Notes under the pieces: model-generated
What the model was told of the DNA's origin: nothing
The model's input: the letters and a program-made list of their open reading frames with translations, nothing else
The model's database searches: none
Translations under genes and position numbers: made by a program
Source: Paenibacillus sp. R14(2021)
GTDB lineage: Bacteria > Bacillota > Bacilli > Paenibacillales > Paenibacillaceae
Assembly (NCBI RefSeq): GCF_019431355.1
Contig: NZ_CP080269.1
Coordinates: forward strand, 2,418,001-2,482,000
Length of the DNA stretch: 64,000 bases
Direction of reading: 5' to 3'
Shown here: positions 17,542 to 26,662 of the stretch, one piece after another
Position numbering within the stretch: the first letter of the stretch is position 1
Layout of the letters: each line of letters begins with the position of its first letter

Positions 17542-18837
17542 TTATCTTCTCGCTGTGACCGATTGCGAAGCAACGACGGACGTCTTTTTGGATAGCAAGG
17601 ATATCAAACCGTACGTAACGGCGGATACGAGCATGCCGGTAATTGCGGTAGACATGCTAGGGAACTGATAGTTAGCGATAAGCGCGGCTGCGGAGCCGAT
17701 TCCCCATGCAAGGAAAGGCTGGTAACGGATGTCAGCGTCGATGGCAGTCGACGACTTGCGCGTAACCAGCTGATCCATAATGATAATAGTACCGATAGGC
17801 GGCACAATGACGCCGAGGAGATTCAGCCAATTAATGAAGTAATTCCAAATTCCGAGCGCGGCGGCAACGATCCCGATGATCCCGAGGATGATCGTCATCG
17901 TTCGCATTTTGGTACCTGTAATATACGACCAGCCAACGGCACCGTTATACAAACAGTGCGAGCATACCGATCCGAGATTGATGAACAGGAACACGACCGC
18001 GATCCATGTCAGCACGCCGCCTTTCTCCACGATGACGCCGAACACATCGCCCGACCCAGTGAGCGTGGCCGCTGCGATGACGCCGCCGATCAGCATGGCG
18101 ATCAGGTTAGCTACAGGGAATGCCGCGAAGGTCGCGATTGCCGCGTGCTTGCTGTTCTTTGCCCATCGGGTAAAGTCCGACGTCATCGTACCTGAATCGG
18201 CAAACAAAGCGAATACGAGCGTGACCGCAACCCAGAATGCGATCGGTGAATCTGAATGACCGGCATAGCTCATAACTGCGTTTCCGTTCCCCACGGCCTC
18301 CACAGCCGAGTACAGCCCTAGAATAAGGAAGATTGGCGCCGATATCATGCCAATAATGGACAATGCCTTGATGCCAAGCAGCGTAAGCAGGACATATAGA
18401 ACGCCAGCCAGTACCACGATGAATACCGTATTTACGCCAAAGGCACTACTCATGCTAACCCCCGTTAAACCCGTCTGCACGGCAAACCACCCAATGACGA
18501 GCGTCGAGAGAAGCGCGGAAGAAACCATGTACCCTCTACGCCCGAATGTTCTCGAAGCCTGCAATGAAAAGTTGTTCCCATCTTTCGCTCCCAGCATGCT
18601 GAGCAGTCCCACATACGCGAACAACAGCACGTTGCCGAGCACCATGGCCAGGATGCCGCGCGCAAAGCCTAGCCCGTGTACGAGCGTCGCGCCGGTAACC
18701 GCACCGGTAATGATCATCGGGAATCCTACCCAAATGGACGTGACGGACAGCAGCGACTTACGTTTGTGCTTAGGAACCACCGTATGCTCATATTCGCTTT
18801 CGAATTGCTCTAGATCGTCTGTTGTTGATTGCGTCAT
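17542..18837 (-). CDS. NCS1-family (cytosine permease-like) transporter
   Basis: 431 residues, about twelve hydrophobic segments. The start HTVVPKHKRKSLLSVTSIWVG and GFARGILAMVLGNVLLF, DGNNFSLQASRTFG and DFTRWAKNSKHA are characteristic of CodB-like NCS1 symporters, which import nucleobases, hydantoins or related compounds. Context with an amidase and a PxpA-like protein suggests the imported compound is hydrolysed by them. ACGGAGGTGTAGATGT precedes the ATG. Odd detail: 60 nt further upstream is another strong AAGGAGGTGAA ribosome binding site in front of a two-codon frame, perhaps a relic of an earlier gene start. Confidence 0.9.
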   Translation of the reverse strand: MTQSTTDDLEQFESEYEHTVVPKHKRKSLLSVTSIWVGFPMIITGAVTGATLVHGLGFARGILAMVLGNVLLFAYVGLLSMLGAKDGNNFSLQASRTFGRRGYMVSSALLSTLVIGWFAVQTGLTGVSMSSAFGVNTVFIVVLAGVLYVLLTLLGIKALSIIGMISAPIFLILGLYSAVEAVGNGNAVMSYAGHSDSPIAFWVAVTLVFALFADSGTMTSDFTRWAKNSKHAAIATFAAFPVANLIAMLIGGVIAAATLTGSGDVFGVIVEKGGVLTWIAVVFLFINLGSVCSHCLYNGAVGWSYITGTKMRTMTIILGIIGIVAAALGIWNYFINWLNLLGVIVPPIGTIIIMDQLVTRKSSTAIDADIRYQPFLAWGIGSAAALIANYQFPSMSTAITGMLVSAVTYGLISLLSKKTSVVASQSVTARR

Positions 18838-18932
18838 ACATCTACACCTCCGTTATTTACTTCTTCATCTCCCGCAGAACACTTCAATTACGCGCTGTCT
18901 TCATGTCATGGCATTCACCTCCTTGCCGGAAT

Positions 18933-19583
18933 TTAGGGTTTATTCGCAAGCGCCTTTGTAACCACCTCGCAGGTATAGTTCAAGTGGTCAGCAATTTTCT
19001 CCAAGAGCAGCGGAAGGTCGCGCTGGCGGATGATCGCCAGCATCTCGCTGTGCTGCACCTGCGCTTCTTGAAAATCCTCTACCGTGGACGAATAAATCGT
19101 CATATACGGCTCCACCTTATCCCACACGTTCTTGATCAACTCCAGCAGATGCGAGGACCCCGAGCATTGATAAAAGCGAAGATGAAACAGCTTGTTCAGC
19201 ATGCGCCATTCCTTCACGTCGATCTTCGGATTCGCCATCGTTTCCAAAACATCTTCCAGCACGCCGATGTCATCGGGCGTCGCGCGCTCAAGGGACCACT
19301 CCGCGGCGAGCTGCTCCAATCGCAGCCGAATGGTGAATACTTGCTGGACTTCTTCCGCTGAAAGCTCGTTGACCGTCACGCTGCGACGTTCGAAGGTAAT
19401 GAAGCCTTCGGCTTGAAGCTTACGCAGCGCCTCGCGCACCGGCATCGTACTTACGCCGAAGGACTCCGCTAAGGTGCGAATCGAGATCTTCTTCCCAGGA
19501 GGAATTATGCCAAGCGCGATGCGCTGTCTCAACCGGTCGTACACCTCGTAATTTACCGAAGACACTTCAATCAATTCTCTCAT
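18933..19583 (-). CDS. GntR/FadR-family (FCD) transcriptional regulator
   Basis: 216 residues: N-terminal GntR winged helix (YDRLRQRIALGIIPPGKKI, TLAESFGVSTMPVREALRKL) and an all-helical FCD ligand domain with metal-binding-type residues (LNKLFHLRFYQCSGS, HSEMLAIIRQRD). Such proteins usually repress the neighbouring transport and catabolic genes until an organic acid binds. The ATG at 19583 has GGTGGAAGAAGATC upstream. First gene of the unit with the permease, amidase and PxpA-like genes; its effector is probably an intermediate of that pathway. Confidence 0.9.
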   Translation of the reverse strand: MRELIEVSSVNYEVYDRLRQRIALGIIPPGKKISIRTLAESFGVSTMPVREALRKLQAEGFITFERRSVTVNELSAEEVQQVFTIRLRLEQLAAEWSLERATPDDIGVLEDVLETMANPKIDVKEWRMLNKLFHLRFYQCSGSSHLLELIKNVWDKVEPYMTIYSSTVEDFQEAQVQHSEMLAIIRQRDLPLLLEKIADHLNYTCEVVTKALANKP

Positions 19584-19612
19584 GATCTTCTTCCACCTCA
19601 GCATTTGTGATA

Positions 19613-19622
19613 TGTGATCACA
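19613..19622. promoter_or_regulatory. TGTGATCACA palindrome, candidate GntR operator
   Basis: A perfect 10-bp palindrome 30 nt upstream of the gntR start, a position suited to autorepression. Short, so chance occurrence is possible. Confidence 0.4.
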
Positions 19623-19734
19623 CTTAAGCGATAAGCTCATTATGACAAGCGGCGGTCATTACGTCAAGTTGATTCTCATATTTATGTTAGATTTCATAAC
19701 ATATCGCTCACCTGCCTAACTGAGCCCAAACAAC

Positions 19735-19758
19735 AAAAAAACCGCGATTTTCGCGGTT
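19735..19758 (-). terminator. Terminator of the pirin-marR operon
   Basis: Minus-strand AACCGCGA-AAA-TCGCGGTT stem followed by a run of six T, 9 nt past the marR stop. Confidence 0.9.
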
Positions 19759-19766
19759 TCCTTCGT

Positions 19767-20243
19767 TTACTTGTTCTTTTCCTGCGACGACGCTTGTCGT
19801 TCCTGAATGCCAAGCCCGATCTTCTTCAGCACTGCAATCAGCTCGCGCTTCTCCTCGTCCGTTGCGAAGGATAAATCATCGCTGATCGTCTCCGCATGTT
19901 TGGGGAATATAGCGGCAAAGTAGCGGTCTCCCTCTTCCGTCAAGGCTACGTTGGTTTTGCGCCGATCGCCAGGGATCGCTACCCGTTCCACGAAGCCCTT
20001 CTTCTCCAGCTTGTCCACGACGTAGGTAATGCTCCCGCTCGGAATCGAGAAATTATCGCTGATTTGCTGCACGCCATGCGGACCTTTGTTGTAAAGATGT
20101 TCGAGAATTCGAAAGTTGTCCAAACTGAGTCCATGACTGTCGATGTCGCGTTCCAAATGCCCGAATAATGTTTCCGTCATCTTCCTTAAGACGCGAACCA
20201 GCCTTAAATCAAGAGCCTGGACATCTGCATCACGTTCCGTCAT
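19767..20243 (-). CDS. MarR family transcriptional regulator
   Basis: 158 residues with the MarR winged helix: ILEHLYNKGPHGVQQISDNF, SIPSGSITYVVDKLEKKGFV and the wing RVAIPGDRRKTNVALTEEG with the conserved DRR. It likely acts as a dimeric repressor released by a phenolic or oxidative signal. It begins 14 nt after the pirin gene, so both form one operon. A palindrome upstream of the pirin gene is the probable operator. Confidence 0.92.
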   Translation of the reverse strand: MTERDADVQALDLRLVRVLRKMTETLFGHLERDIDSHGLSLDNFRILEHLYNKGPHGVQQISDNFSIPSGSITYVVDKLEKKGFVERVAIPGDRRKTNVALTEEGDRYFAAIFPKHAETISDDLSFATDEEKRELIAVLKKIGLGIQERQASSQEKNK

Positions 20244-20256
20244 TCCTCATCCACCT

Positions 20257-21030
20257 CTATTTAGCCTTATTATACAAAGGATATTCGACTTCAGTAGGAA
20301 TTTCAATAATAAACATGCGAAGTTTCTCGCCTTCGGCGCGGAGTTTGACTTCGCCCTCTTCATTGCCCTGGACGATGGCAAAATCTTTATTCTTAAAGGA
20401 TAAGCGATCTTCCCGGGTCGTCCATATCGAGCCGCCTTCCCCTCTGATCGCCAATCCCGCAAATGTTCGGTTAGGCAGCAAACGGTGGACGTAGGTTGCG
20501 CCAACCTCGACCTCGACGTCAACCATGCGCGCATCAGACACGAGGTTACGGATCGGAGAACCTTCTCCCAAGATCGTCTTCACATTCACGCCGTCCGAAC
20601 TCGACTGAGGAAATGTTTCGTGCTTGAACAATGTGTACGTCGGCGGCCGTCTTACGGCATCATTCAAATAGGGTTCAAGCCAAATCTGAAAGCTCTCGAA
20701 GCCGGCATCGACTCTTTCGGCATGCTCAAGTCCCGAGCCCGCCTGCATAAGTTGAATATCGCCCGGCTCCAGAATGCTTTCCGTACCGAGCGTGTCCCGG
20801 TGCAGGCCTTTGCCTCGAATACCATACGACATAATCTCGAACCCTTGATGAGGATGAAATCCGATACCGCCTTCAGCATCCGCGTGGCCCCATGCCCAAT
20901 AGAAAAGCGGACCGAGCCTAACTGTAGCCGCACCTTGGCCGGAGAAACCAAGCGGTTTCTGCGCAAATATTCTGCCGCCGTCAAATACTTCTTTCCCCTG
21001 TAACCCTGGACCTAAAATTTGAATCTTCAT
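20257..21030 (-). CDS. Pirin family protein (bicupin)
   Basis: 257 residues with the pirin N-terminal cupin motif FHPHQGFEIMSYGIRGKGLH, whose histidines bind Fe(II), and IQLMQAGSGLEHAERV. The C-terminal cupin is shorter and less conserved. Some bacterial pirins are quercetin dioxygenases, others modulate metabolic enzymes; the function here is unknown. The ATG at 21030 has AAGGGAGCAGATGCA upstream. First gene of a pirin-marR operon, a layout common for redox- or flavonoid-responsive pairs. Confidence 0.88.
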   Translation of the reverse strand: MKIQILGPGLQGKEVFDGGRIFAQKPLGFSGQGAATVRLGPLFYWAWGHADAEGGIGFHPHQGFEIMSYGIRGKGLHRDTLGTESILEPGDIQLMQAGSGLEHAERVDAGFESFQIWLEPYLNDAVRRPPTYTLFKHETFPQSSSDGVNVKTILGEGSPIRNLVSDARMVDVEVEVGATYVHRLLPNRTFAGLAIRGEGGSIWTTREDRLSFKNKDFAIVQGNEEGEVKLRAEGEKLRMFIIEIPTEVEYPLYNKAK

Positions 21031-21066
21031 TGCATCTGCTCCCTTCAATTATATCCTAATATTATT

Positions 21067-21084
21067 TATTCTAATACTAGAATA
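21067..21084. promoter_or_regulatory. Palindrome upstream of pirin, candidate MarR operator
   Basis: Perfect 7-bp arms TATTCTA and TAGAATA with a 4-bp spacer, 37 nt upstream of the pirin start. Size and AT content fit MarR-type operators. Confidence 0.6.
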
Positions 21085-21121
21085 TAATTTCGTCAAGCGA
21101 TTGCCTTCAGCTACTAATGCG

Positions 21122-21150
21122 AAAAAGGGCACTGTCACGTCGACAGCACC
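21122..21150 (-). terminator. Terminator left behind by the GH110 gene
   Basis: Minus-strand stem GGTGCTGTC / GACAGTGCC (one G-T pair) with a five-nt loop and CTTTTTC tail, about 150 nt past the truncated GH110 reading frame. Confidence 0.65.
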
Positions 21151-21300
21151 TCTATGAAATTCAAGTTGCAACGGTGGATAGCGTGACCATTGACTAAATG
21201 GCTAGAAAATGAATATGTTCCGATACATTGGTTCTCAGACATGGAATATAGCTTTTCATTTTTCGAGCATCTGCCCAAGTGCCTTTTCCTTACTATCACG

Positions 21301-21609
21301 TCACATTTCCAGCGTGACGTTGCGCAGGCCGCGAAACAACAAGCCGATCGTTTTCGTCACATCCGGGTTTTCTGTTTCGCTCGCGGTATTCGTAATCGAA
21401 TAAGGTGCTCGAATCGCATGGTCGGCATAGAAATCGTAACGTCCCGAAGCGCATTCGATGGTAGTCGGCCGTTCCGAAGCAGCAGCCGCTTCGATGGCGC
21501 GCCGCATAGCCAATTGGGTATCTTCCCCTGTCCCTGTATCCGGAACAGCTCCGAAATCCGCAAGGCGAATAACGGTTTGGACTGACATCGGACCTTTGTC
21601 GTTTTGCAT
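21301..21609 (-). pseudogene. N-terminal fragment of a GH110-type alpha-1,3-galactosidase
   Basis: The fragment starts MQNDKGPMSVQTVIRLADFG and keeps the N-terminal beta-helix opening seen in GH110 enzymes: DFGAVPDTGTGEDTQLAMRR, IECASGRYDFY, RAPYSITNTASETENPDVTK and LLFRGLRNVTLE. After that point it ends in a stop (103 residues of an expected ~600). GH110 enzymes release terminal alpha-1,3-linked galactose from blood-group B-type or linear glycans. AAAGGTG precedes the ATG and a terminator remains downstream, so most of the gene body was deleted. The GH110 call is from remembered family sequence, not a search. Confidence 0.7.
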
Positions 21610-21784
21610 AAACAGCACCTTTCTTGTCCATGAATGTTTGAATGAATAAAAATAGTTTACCTTGATTTCCTTGATCGGCCGGTTCAATATATGAAGTTAA
21701 TGTCTTATCTTAATAGAGACTCTACCTCTTAAGCGCCTGGGAGTAAAAACGAGTCACCCCGCCCGATCCGCCTCAAAAACGGTC

Positions 21785-21805
21785 AAAAGCCGCACCATGT
21801 GCGGC
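21785..21805 (-). terminator. Terminator after the GH101-like gene
   Basis: Perfect stem GCCGCAC / GTGCGGC with a 3-nt loop and a TTTT tail on the minus strand, 28 nt past the stop. Confidence 0.85.
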
Positions 21806-21832
21806 CTTTCGTTATTTTATCAATCTGTAATT

Positions 21833-23896
21833 CTACTCTCGCTCCAGCAGGACGGGCACATGCGGCTCCAGACTCAGCCGGATCTTCCCTTCCCGTGCAT
21901 TCAGCTCGCCTAGCGATTCCTTGCCTGTGGCCGATAAGCGGCTTGCACGGATCGCGGTTGCCATCCTCCAGTCCTCGGGAAGTTCCCACTCTCGATCTGT
22001 ACCGTAACGGCTGTAAGCGTAAATACAGCCATTCATAGGTATGAACCTATCGTGATCCTCCGCGATGACCAAGGAACCCTTGCGTACGGACAACCGATCC
22101 TCCGCTTTATCAATCCACACGTTTATGCCGTCCGCGAAACGAATTGCTACCGCAGCTCCGGTTTCCCGCATGTCGACCATTTCCCTCTCCAGGTAGAACC
22201 GGTACAGCATCGAGCCCAGATACAGAATATCGACGATGTCGTGCCATTTCGTCAGGAAATCGTTGGATACGAACTGGTCACCTTCTAACCGGCTCGGCTC
22301 GCCGCGGTACAGAATGTCCGCATCGATGGACACTCCTCTTCCCCAGGTGGCCGCATTCAAGCCAAAGCTCCCCCCGCCGAGTATTTTGCCATGATACAAA
22401 AGTGACGGCGTGAAATGCCAGTAAGCGCTGAAGAGTCCGGCATCTTCAATCGGCATGCCATTCTGGCCTTCCGTCGTAACATCGATCCCCCGCTCGTTGA
22501 AGTACGCGATAATCGGCTTCATTCCGCAGATGAGCTCTTCGAGCGGGCCGATATACGAATCCCCGTCCCAACTGGCATTGGTATTGCGGAAGGCGTCTAG
22601 ATGAATCGTATCCTTAACAGGAACGAGCTCAAGGAAAGCGTTAAGCCTTCTGAACGCCTCCCCGCTTTCGACATCCTTGACATGGTTAATATGATAGGCT
22701 CGGCGAGCTTCACCGGCACCGCCATCCGAAACGCCGTGGTCCGGGTCAAGCCAAACGCGAAGGCTACCGTCCGGATCGCGGCTGATCAGGTCGGGATTCC
22801 AATCTGGTGAAGATACATATGCATCATCCATGTTGATGTGGAAGCTCACCGTGCAGGCATACTCGACCTTCGCCCGCTTAATGAGTTCAAGCAATTCTTC
22901 ACGGACATGCTCGGGCTTTTCCGCGAGACCGGGATGCAGCCGATTCAGCGACGGATAGCCGGTATCGTGGCCATCGAACTGCCAGCCGACCAAATAGACG
23001 ATTTGAGGGACGCCGCCGGTAATATGATAGATGTGGCGGATAATGTCAAGCGTTTCCTTGAAGCTGGTCAGCACCCCGCGCTTCGGATCGGCGCAGAAAA
23101 TTTTGTACCAAATGGCTTCCTTGTACAACGGGTTGGCATCCGGCATCCGCCGGTTCAACCAGAGGTGATAATCGCACTCGTCCGCGGAGCCGTCTCCGTT
23201 CAGGTCGTCAATAAGCGCTACGGTCATGCGCAGCGGAGGCATGACCTCATCGCGAACGCGGTATTGGTAGGATTGCGGGCCGATCGCGAACACGCCTGCC
23301 CTCTCGCGATGCCGGCCGCTCTCCAGCAGCCGGGTGACAAGCGGAGCGACGGGATAGTTCGTATGCACGAACGCGCACAGCCCGCCGCCGAAGACGCAGG
23401 CATGCATCGTCGAAACGTCGTGCCGATCCGGAACGGCATTCGCGATGATGTCCGCGACCTGACATCGGTCGTACAAGCCGCGTCCCCCGCCGGGCAGCAG
23501 CCGCCAACTTCGCGGATGCAGCTCGGTCCTGACGAACGCAAAGCCATCCTCGCTGCAGGCAAGCAGCGGCTGATCGATCCAGTCCAGACGTTGAAGGTCG
23601 GCCGAATGTGCCTCGTCGACTTCCAGCCCGGCATCAAGTTCACCGCCAGCCAACCGAAATGTCACGATGAGTTTTATTTCGTCGATCGTCGACGTCAACC
23701 GATAAGTTACGGCATCCACGGTCGCGACGTACTCGATTCGCCAATCCGCCCACTCCCTGACGACGCCATTTACGGCCCACTTGCCATTCGGCCCGCTGCC
23801 CTTCATCCGGATCCCCGTCGGTTTATGCAAATAATGGTTAACACCGGGCCAAGCGTGTAACTCCACGCGCAGCTGCGCGTTTTCCAGCTTGAACAT
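21833..23896 (-). CDS. GH101-like endo-alpha-N-acetylgalactosaminidase family protein
   Basis: 687 residues without signal peptide. The N-terminal half looks like a mutarotase-like beta-sandwich (ELHAWPGVNHYLHKPTGIRM); the second half is a TIM-barrel-like catalytic region with VYLVGWQFDGHDTGYPSLNR-type strands. Asp434 in TIHLDAFRNTN and Glu476 in GIDVTTEGQNG are placed like the nucleophile and acid/base of GH101 enzymes, which free the core-1 disaccharide from mucin-type O-glycans. Lack of a signal peptide implies action on imported oligosaccharides. It lies directly downstream of an importer and upstream of a GH110 fragment, supporting a host-glycan diet. It could be a related GH family (for example GH129-like). 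Confidence 0.65.
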   Translation of the reverse strand: MFKLENAQLRVELHAWPGVNHYLHKPTGIRMKGSGPNGKWAVNGVVREWADWRIEYVATVDAVTYRLTSTIDEIKLIVTFRLAGGELDAGLEVDEAHSADLQRLDWIDQPLLACSEDGFAFVRTELHPRSWRLLPGGGRGLYDRCQVADIIANAVPDRHDVSTMHACVFGGGLCAFVHTNYPVAPLVTRLLESGRHRERAGVFAIGPQSYQYRVRDEVMPPLRMTVALIDDLNGDGSADECDYHLWLNRRMPDANPLYKEAIWYKIFCADPKRGVLTSFKETLDIIRHIYHITGGVPQIVYLVGWQFDGHDTGYPSLNRLHPGLAEKPEHVREELLELIKRAKVEYACTVSFHINMDDAYVSSPDWNPDLISRDPDGSLRVWLDPDHGVSDGGAGEARRAYHINHVKDVESGEAFRRLNAFLELVPVKDTIHLDAFRNTNASWDGDSYIGPLEELICGMKPIIAYFNERGIDVTTEGQNGMPIEDAGLFSAYWHFTPSLLYHGKILGGGSFGLNAATWGRGVSIDADILYRGEPSRLEGDQFVSNDFLTKWHDIVDILYLGSMLYRFYLEREMVDMRETGAAVAIRFADGINVWIDKAEDRLSVRKGSLVIAEDHDRFIPMNGCIYAYSRYGTDREWELPEDWRMATAIRASRLSATGKESLGELNAREGKIRLSLEPHVPVLLERE

Positions 23897-23914
23897 CCAG
23901 ATTCCTCCTCCGCC

Positions 23915-23947
23915 TAAAAAAAGAGAAGGCCCATTTCCGGCCCTCTC
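23915..23947 (-). terminator. Terminator after the solute-binding protein gene
   Basis: Minus-strand stem GAGAGGGCC / GGCCTTCTC (one mismatch) with a 7-nt loop and a run of seven T. Confidence 0.85.
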
Positions 23948-23959
23948 CTTCCCCAGCCA

Positions 23960-25666
23960 TTATTGTGAATTGCCTAGCTTCTGCTTCAGTTCCGCATATT
24001 GCTTGGTGTATTCAGCTTCCAGCTTGGCGATGCCGAGCTGGTCGGCCACTTTTAACATCGCATTGAAGGTCGACTCAAACTCGGCGTCCGATGACGCGAA
24101 GACCAGCTTCGGCAGGTATTCCTGCTGCAGCGACTTGACCTTGGCCTCGATCACACCAAGCTCGCCGGCGCTGTCGATCGTGAAATTGAATTCGGGGTAA
24201 TATTTCATTTTCGGCGCCATCAGCTTGTCGTAAGCGACTTTCTTCTCGTCCTTCGGATTCCATGCCACGGCGTTAGACACCGCCCAGTTGGAGAGGAGGA
24301 CGATCGGCTCGCCGAAGCCCGCTTGCTTCCACGTACCGCCCCAATCCTTATTGAGCGCGGCTTGAAAACTCGTTGTGTAGCTCGGCTTGCCTTGAGGATA
24401 ATAATCGCTCTTAATCGAGCTATCATAGTAGAAGTGCGGACCGTCATTGACGCTCATGAAGTCGTCCGGTCCCTTGCCTTCGACGCCGAAGGAGAAGTCG
24501 GCCTGGCCTTCCTTGGAGGCGGTGTACGCGAGCAGCTTCATCGTGCGCTCGGGGTTCTTGTTGGTCTTCGGAATAGCGAGTGCCATCCATCCTTTCGGAA
24601 TCGACGAATAAGAATACGTAGAGAACGGCTGCAGCATCTCGAACTTCGTGTTCGGATTGTCCTTCGGCGGCGTTGAATTCTCGGCCGCCGAGTTCAAGGC
24701 CGATACGATGGCATCCCCAGCCGCGACTTTCTGGGCCGTCACGTCGCCGGTGTTGACGAACGATTCCTTCGTCAAGAGCCCCTTGCTCGCCATTGTGTAG
24801 CCGAATTTGATCATGTTCTTCCAATTCGGGTCGTGGATCGTATGCTTGACCTCGGTGCCGTCCGCAAAATACGGCGCGATTCCGAATTGCGAGGAAAACC
24901 AGCTCAGATCGCCGTTGTGCTGACCTTTGTCGCCAAGATACGGGATTTTGTCCGGGTGGTTCTTCGCCATCTGCTCAAGAGCCGATAAGAAACCTTGCGG
25001 CGTCGTCGTGTCGGGACGGCCGATTTCGTCGTAATAATCCTTGCGAACGACGAGCTGCGGGAGCCAGACCGGTGCAAGGCCGCTGTTCTTCTTGGCTTCC
25101 TCCAGGTATTTGGCCGTTGGGTAGCCAGAGACGAGCTCATAGGTCTTGCCATCCTTCTCCTTGAAGTTCGTCAGCAGCTCGGGGCCGAATTGCTCGTTCA
25201 ATGTCGTTCGGAGCTCCGGCGCGTATTTATCGATGAGTTCGTCCATGGAATACAAATAATGACCATCGACCAGCTGCTTCAGCATTTTGTTGCCCGCGTC
25301 GACCACGATCACGTCCGGAAGGCTGTTGCTCGCGATCATGAGCGAGATGTCCTTGCCGTCGCTGTCGTCCTGCACCGGCTTCTTGACATTGAACGAAATG
25401 CCCGTCTTCTCCGAAATCCGTTTCGCTTCCGGCCCCGTCCAATCGCTGTACCATGCGCGGTCCGAATATAGATCCAGCGTCAGCGGCGCCGCTCCGCTTC
25501 CGCTCCCGTTTCCGGCTTGCGCCTCCGCTGCATTGCCCTTCGACGTCCCATTTCCAGAGAACGAATCCGCTCCGTTACCGCTGCCGTTATCGGAGCAACC
25601 CGTCAGCACGGCGGTCAGCACGATTGCGGCCGACAATAAGTTGAATCTTCTTGCTCCTTTTCCCAT
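23960..25666 (-). CDS. Carbohydrate-binding lipoprotein (LplA-like solute-binding protein)
   Basis: 568 residues, longer than most family-1 binding proteins but normal for Paenibacillus LplA-type. Signal peptide with lipobox LTGC (Cys24), then a Gly/Asn/Ser linker. Core features include LDLYSDRAWYSDWTGPEAKR, SLPDVIVVDAGNKMLKQLVD and a C-terminal NWAVSNAVAWNPKDEKKVAY. It binds an oligosaccharide outside the membrane and delivers it to the two permeases encoded just upstream. The ATPase of this importer type is usually a shared MsmX-like protein encoded elsewhere, and indeed none is present. Confidence 0.9.
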   Translation of the reverse strand: MGKGARRFNLLSAAIVLTAVLTGCSDNGSGNGADSFSGNGTSKGNAAEAQAGNGSGSGAAPLTLDLYSDRAWYSDWTGPEAKRISEKTGISFNVKKPVQDDSDGKDISLMIASNSLPDVIVVDAGNKMLKQLVDGHYLYSMDELIDKYAPELRTTLNEQFGPELLTNFKEKDGKTYELVSGYPTAKYLEEAKKNSGLAPVWLPQLVVRKDYYDEIGRPDTTTPQGFLSALEQMAKNHPDKIPYLGDKGQHNGDLSWFSSQFGIAPYFADGTEVKHTIHDPNWKNMIKFGYTMASKGLLTKESFVNTGDVTAQKVAAGDAIVSALNSAAENSTPPKDNPNTKFEMLQPFSTYSYSSIPKGWMALAIPKTNKNPERTMKLLAYTASKEGQADFSFGVEGKGPDDFMSVNDGPHFYYDSSIKSDYYPQGKPSYTTSFQAALNKDWGGTWKQAGFGEPIVLLSNWAVSNAVAWNPKDEKKVAYDKLMAPKMKYYPEFNFTIDSAGELGVIEAKVKSLQQEYLPKLVFASSDAEFESTFNAMLKVADQLGIAKLEAEYTKQYAELKQKLGNSQ

Positions 25667-25742
25667 GATTCATTGACCTCCCCAATTTCTTCTATATCAA
25701 AAGGAGCGCGCATGTTCACCGCAAACGCCTTTGATAACAGGA

Positions 25743-26636
25743 TCAAGCTTTGATCGCACCGACCATCATCCCTTGCACGAAATATTTCTGGATAAACGGA
25801 TACACCAGGGTAATCGGCACGATCGTTACGATAAGCGTGGCGTATTTGATCGCCAACATCGAGGACAGTGGGTCCGCTTGCACGGATGGCGGCATGTTCT
25901 GGATGTTAGTTAGCATGCTTGTGTCCGACAGCAGCCGTACGATGACTGTCGGCACAGTCCAAAGGCGCTGGTCCGAGACGAAATACGCGGAGCTGAACCA
26001 ATCGTTCCAATGGTTGACCGCGACGAACAACGACACGGTTGCGAGTACGGGCTTCGAGAGCGGTAGGATGATCCGAAACAGAATGTAGAACTCCCCCGCG
26101 CCATCTACCTTCGCAGATTCCTCCAATTCCTCGGGCATCTGCCGGAAGAACGCCATGAACAGAAGCGCGTTGTAGATGTTAAACAACGCCGGAATGATAT
26201 ACACCCAGAACGAATTCAACAGATGAACCTTCTGCAGCAAGAGATAGGTCGGAATCAGACCGCCGTTCACATACATCGTTACCAGCCCGATCATGGCGTA
26301 AACGCGCCGGAACTTGAGCCGTTTCTTTGACAGCGCGTACGCGACGACAGCCGTGAATAGCACGCCGGTGAACGTACCGATTGCCGTACGGGCAACCGTC
26401 ACCAAGAAAGCGCGTAACAGCTGGTCGTCCTGAAAAATAAGCTTGTAATTCATGAGCGTCCATTCCCGCGGGAGCAGATACAACCCACCGCTCGCCGCGT
26501 CCGCCGGATCGTTCAACGAATACACCAGCAAATAATACAGCGGGTAGAACGCCGCCAGAAATGTCAGCAGAGACAAGATGATGGCAACGGCGTTCACTGC
26601 CTTGTCTTCACGCGTCAACCGGATTTTCGTATGCAC
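25743..26636 (-). CDS. Carbohydrate ABC importer permease, LplC type
   Basis: 297 residues, six membrane segments, C-subunit of the CUT1-like LplBC pair. Conserved: YPLYYLLVYSLNDP, MYVNGGLIPTYLLLQKVHLL and the EAA loop EELEESAKVDGAGEFYILFR; it ends FVQGMMVGAIKA, the standard LplC tail. It forms the channel with the permease encoded 26 nt upstream. Confidence 0.95.
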   Translation of the reverse strand: MHTKIRLTREDKAVNAVAIILSLLTFLAAFYPLYYLLVYSLNDPADAASGGLYLLPREWTLMNYKLIFQDDQLLRAFLVTVARTAIGTFTGVLFTAVVAYALSKKRLKFRRVYAMIGLVTMYVNGGLIPTYLLLQKVHLLNSFWVYIIPALFNIYNALLFMAFFRQMPEELEESAKVDGAGEFYILFRIILPLSKPVLATVSLFVAVNHWNDWFSSAYFVSDQRLWTVPTVIVRLLSDTSMLTNIQNMPPSVQADPLSSMLAIKYATLIVTIVPITLVYPFIQKYFVQGMMVGAIKA

Positions 26637-26662
26637 TTTCCGTCACTCCCAAACCAATCAAT

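Noticed and set aside
22838-23860. Long plus-strand frame opposite the GH101-like gene
   Set aside because: Shadow of the real gene; no domain recognised.
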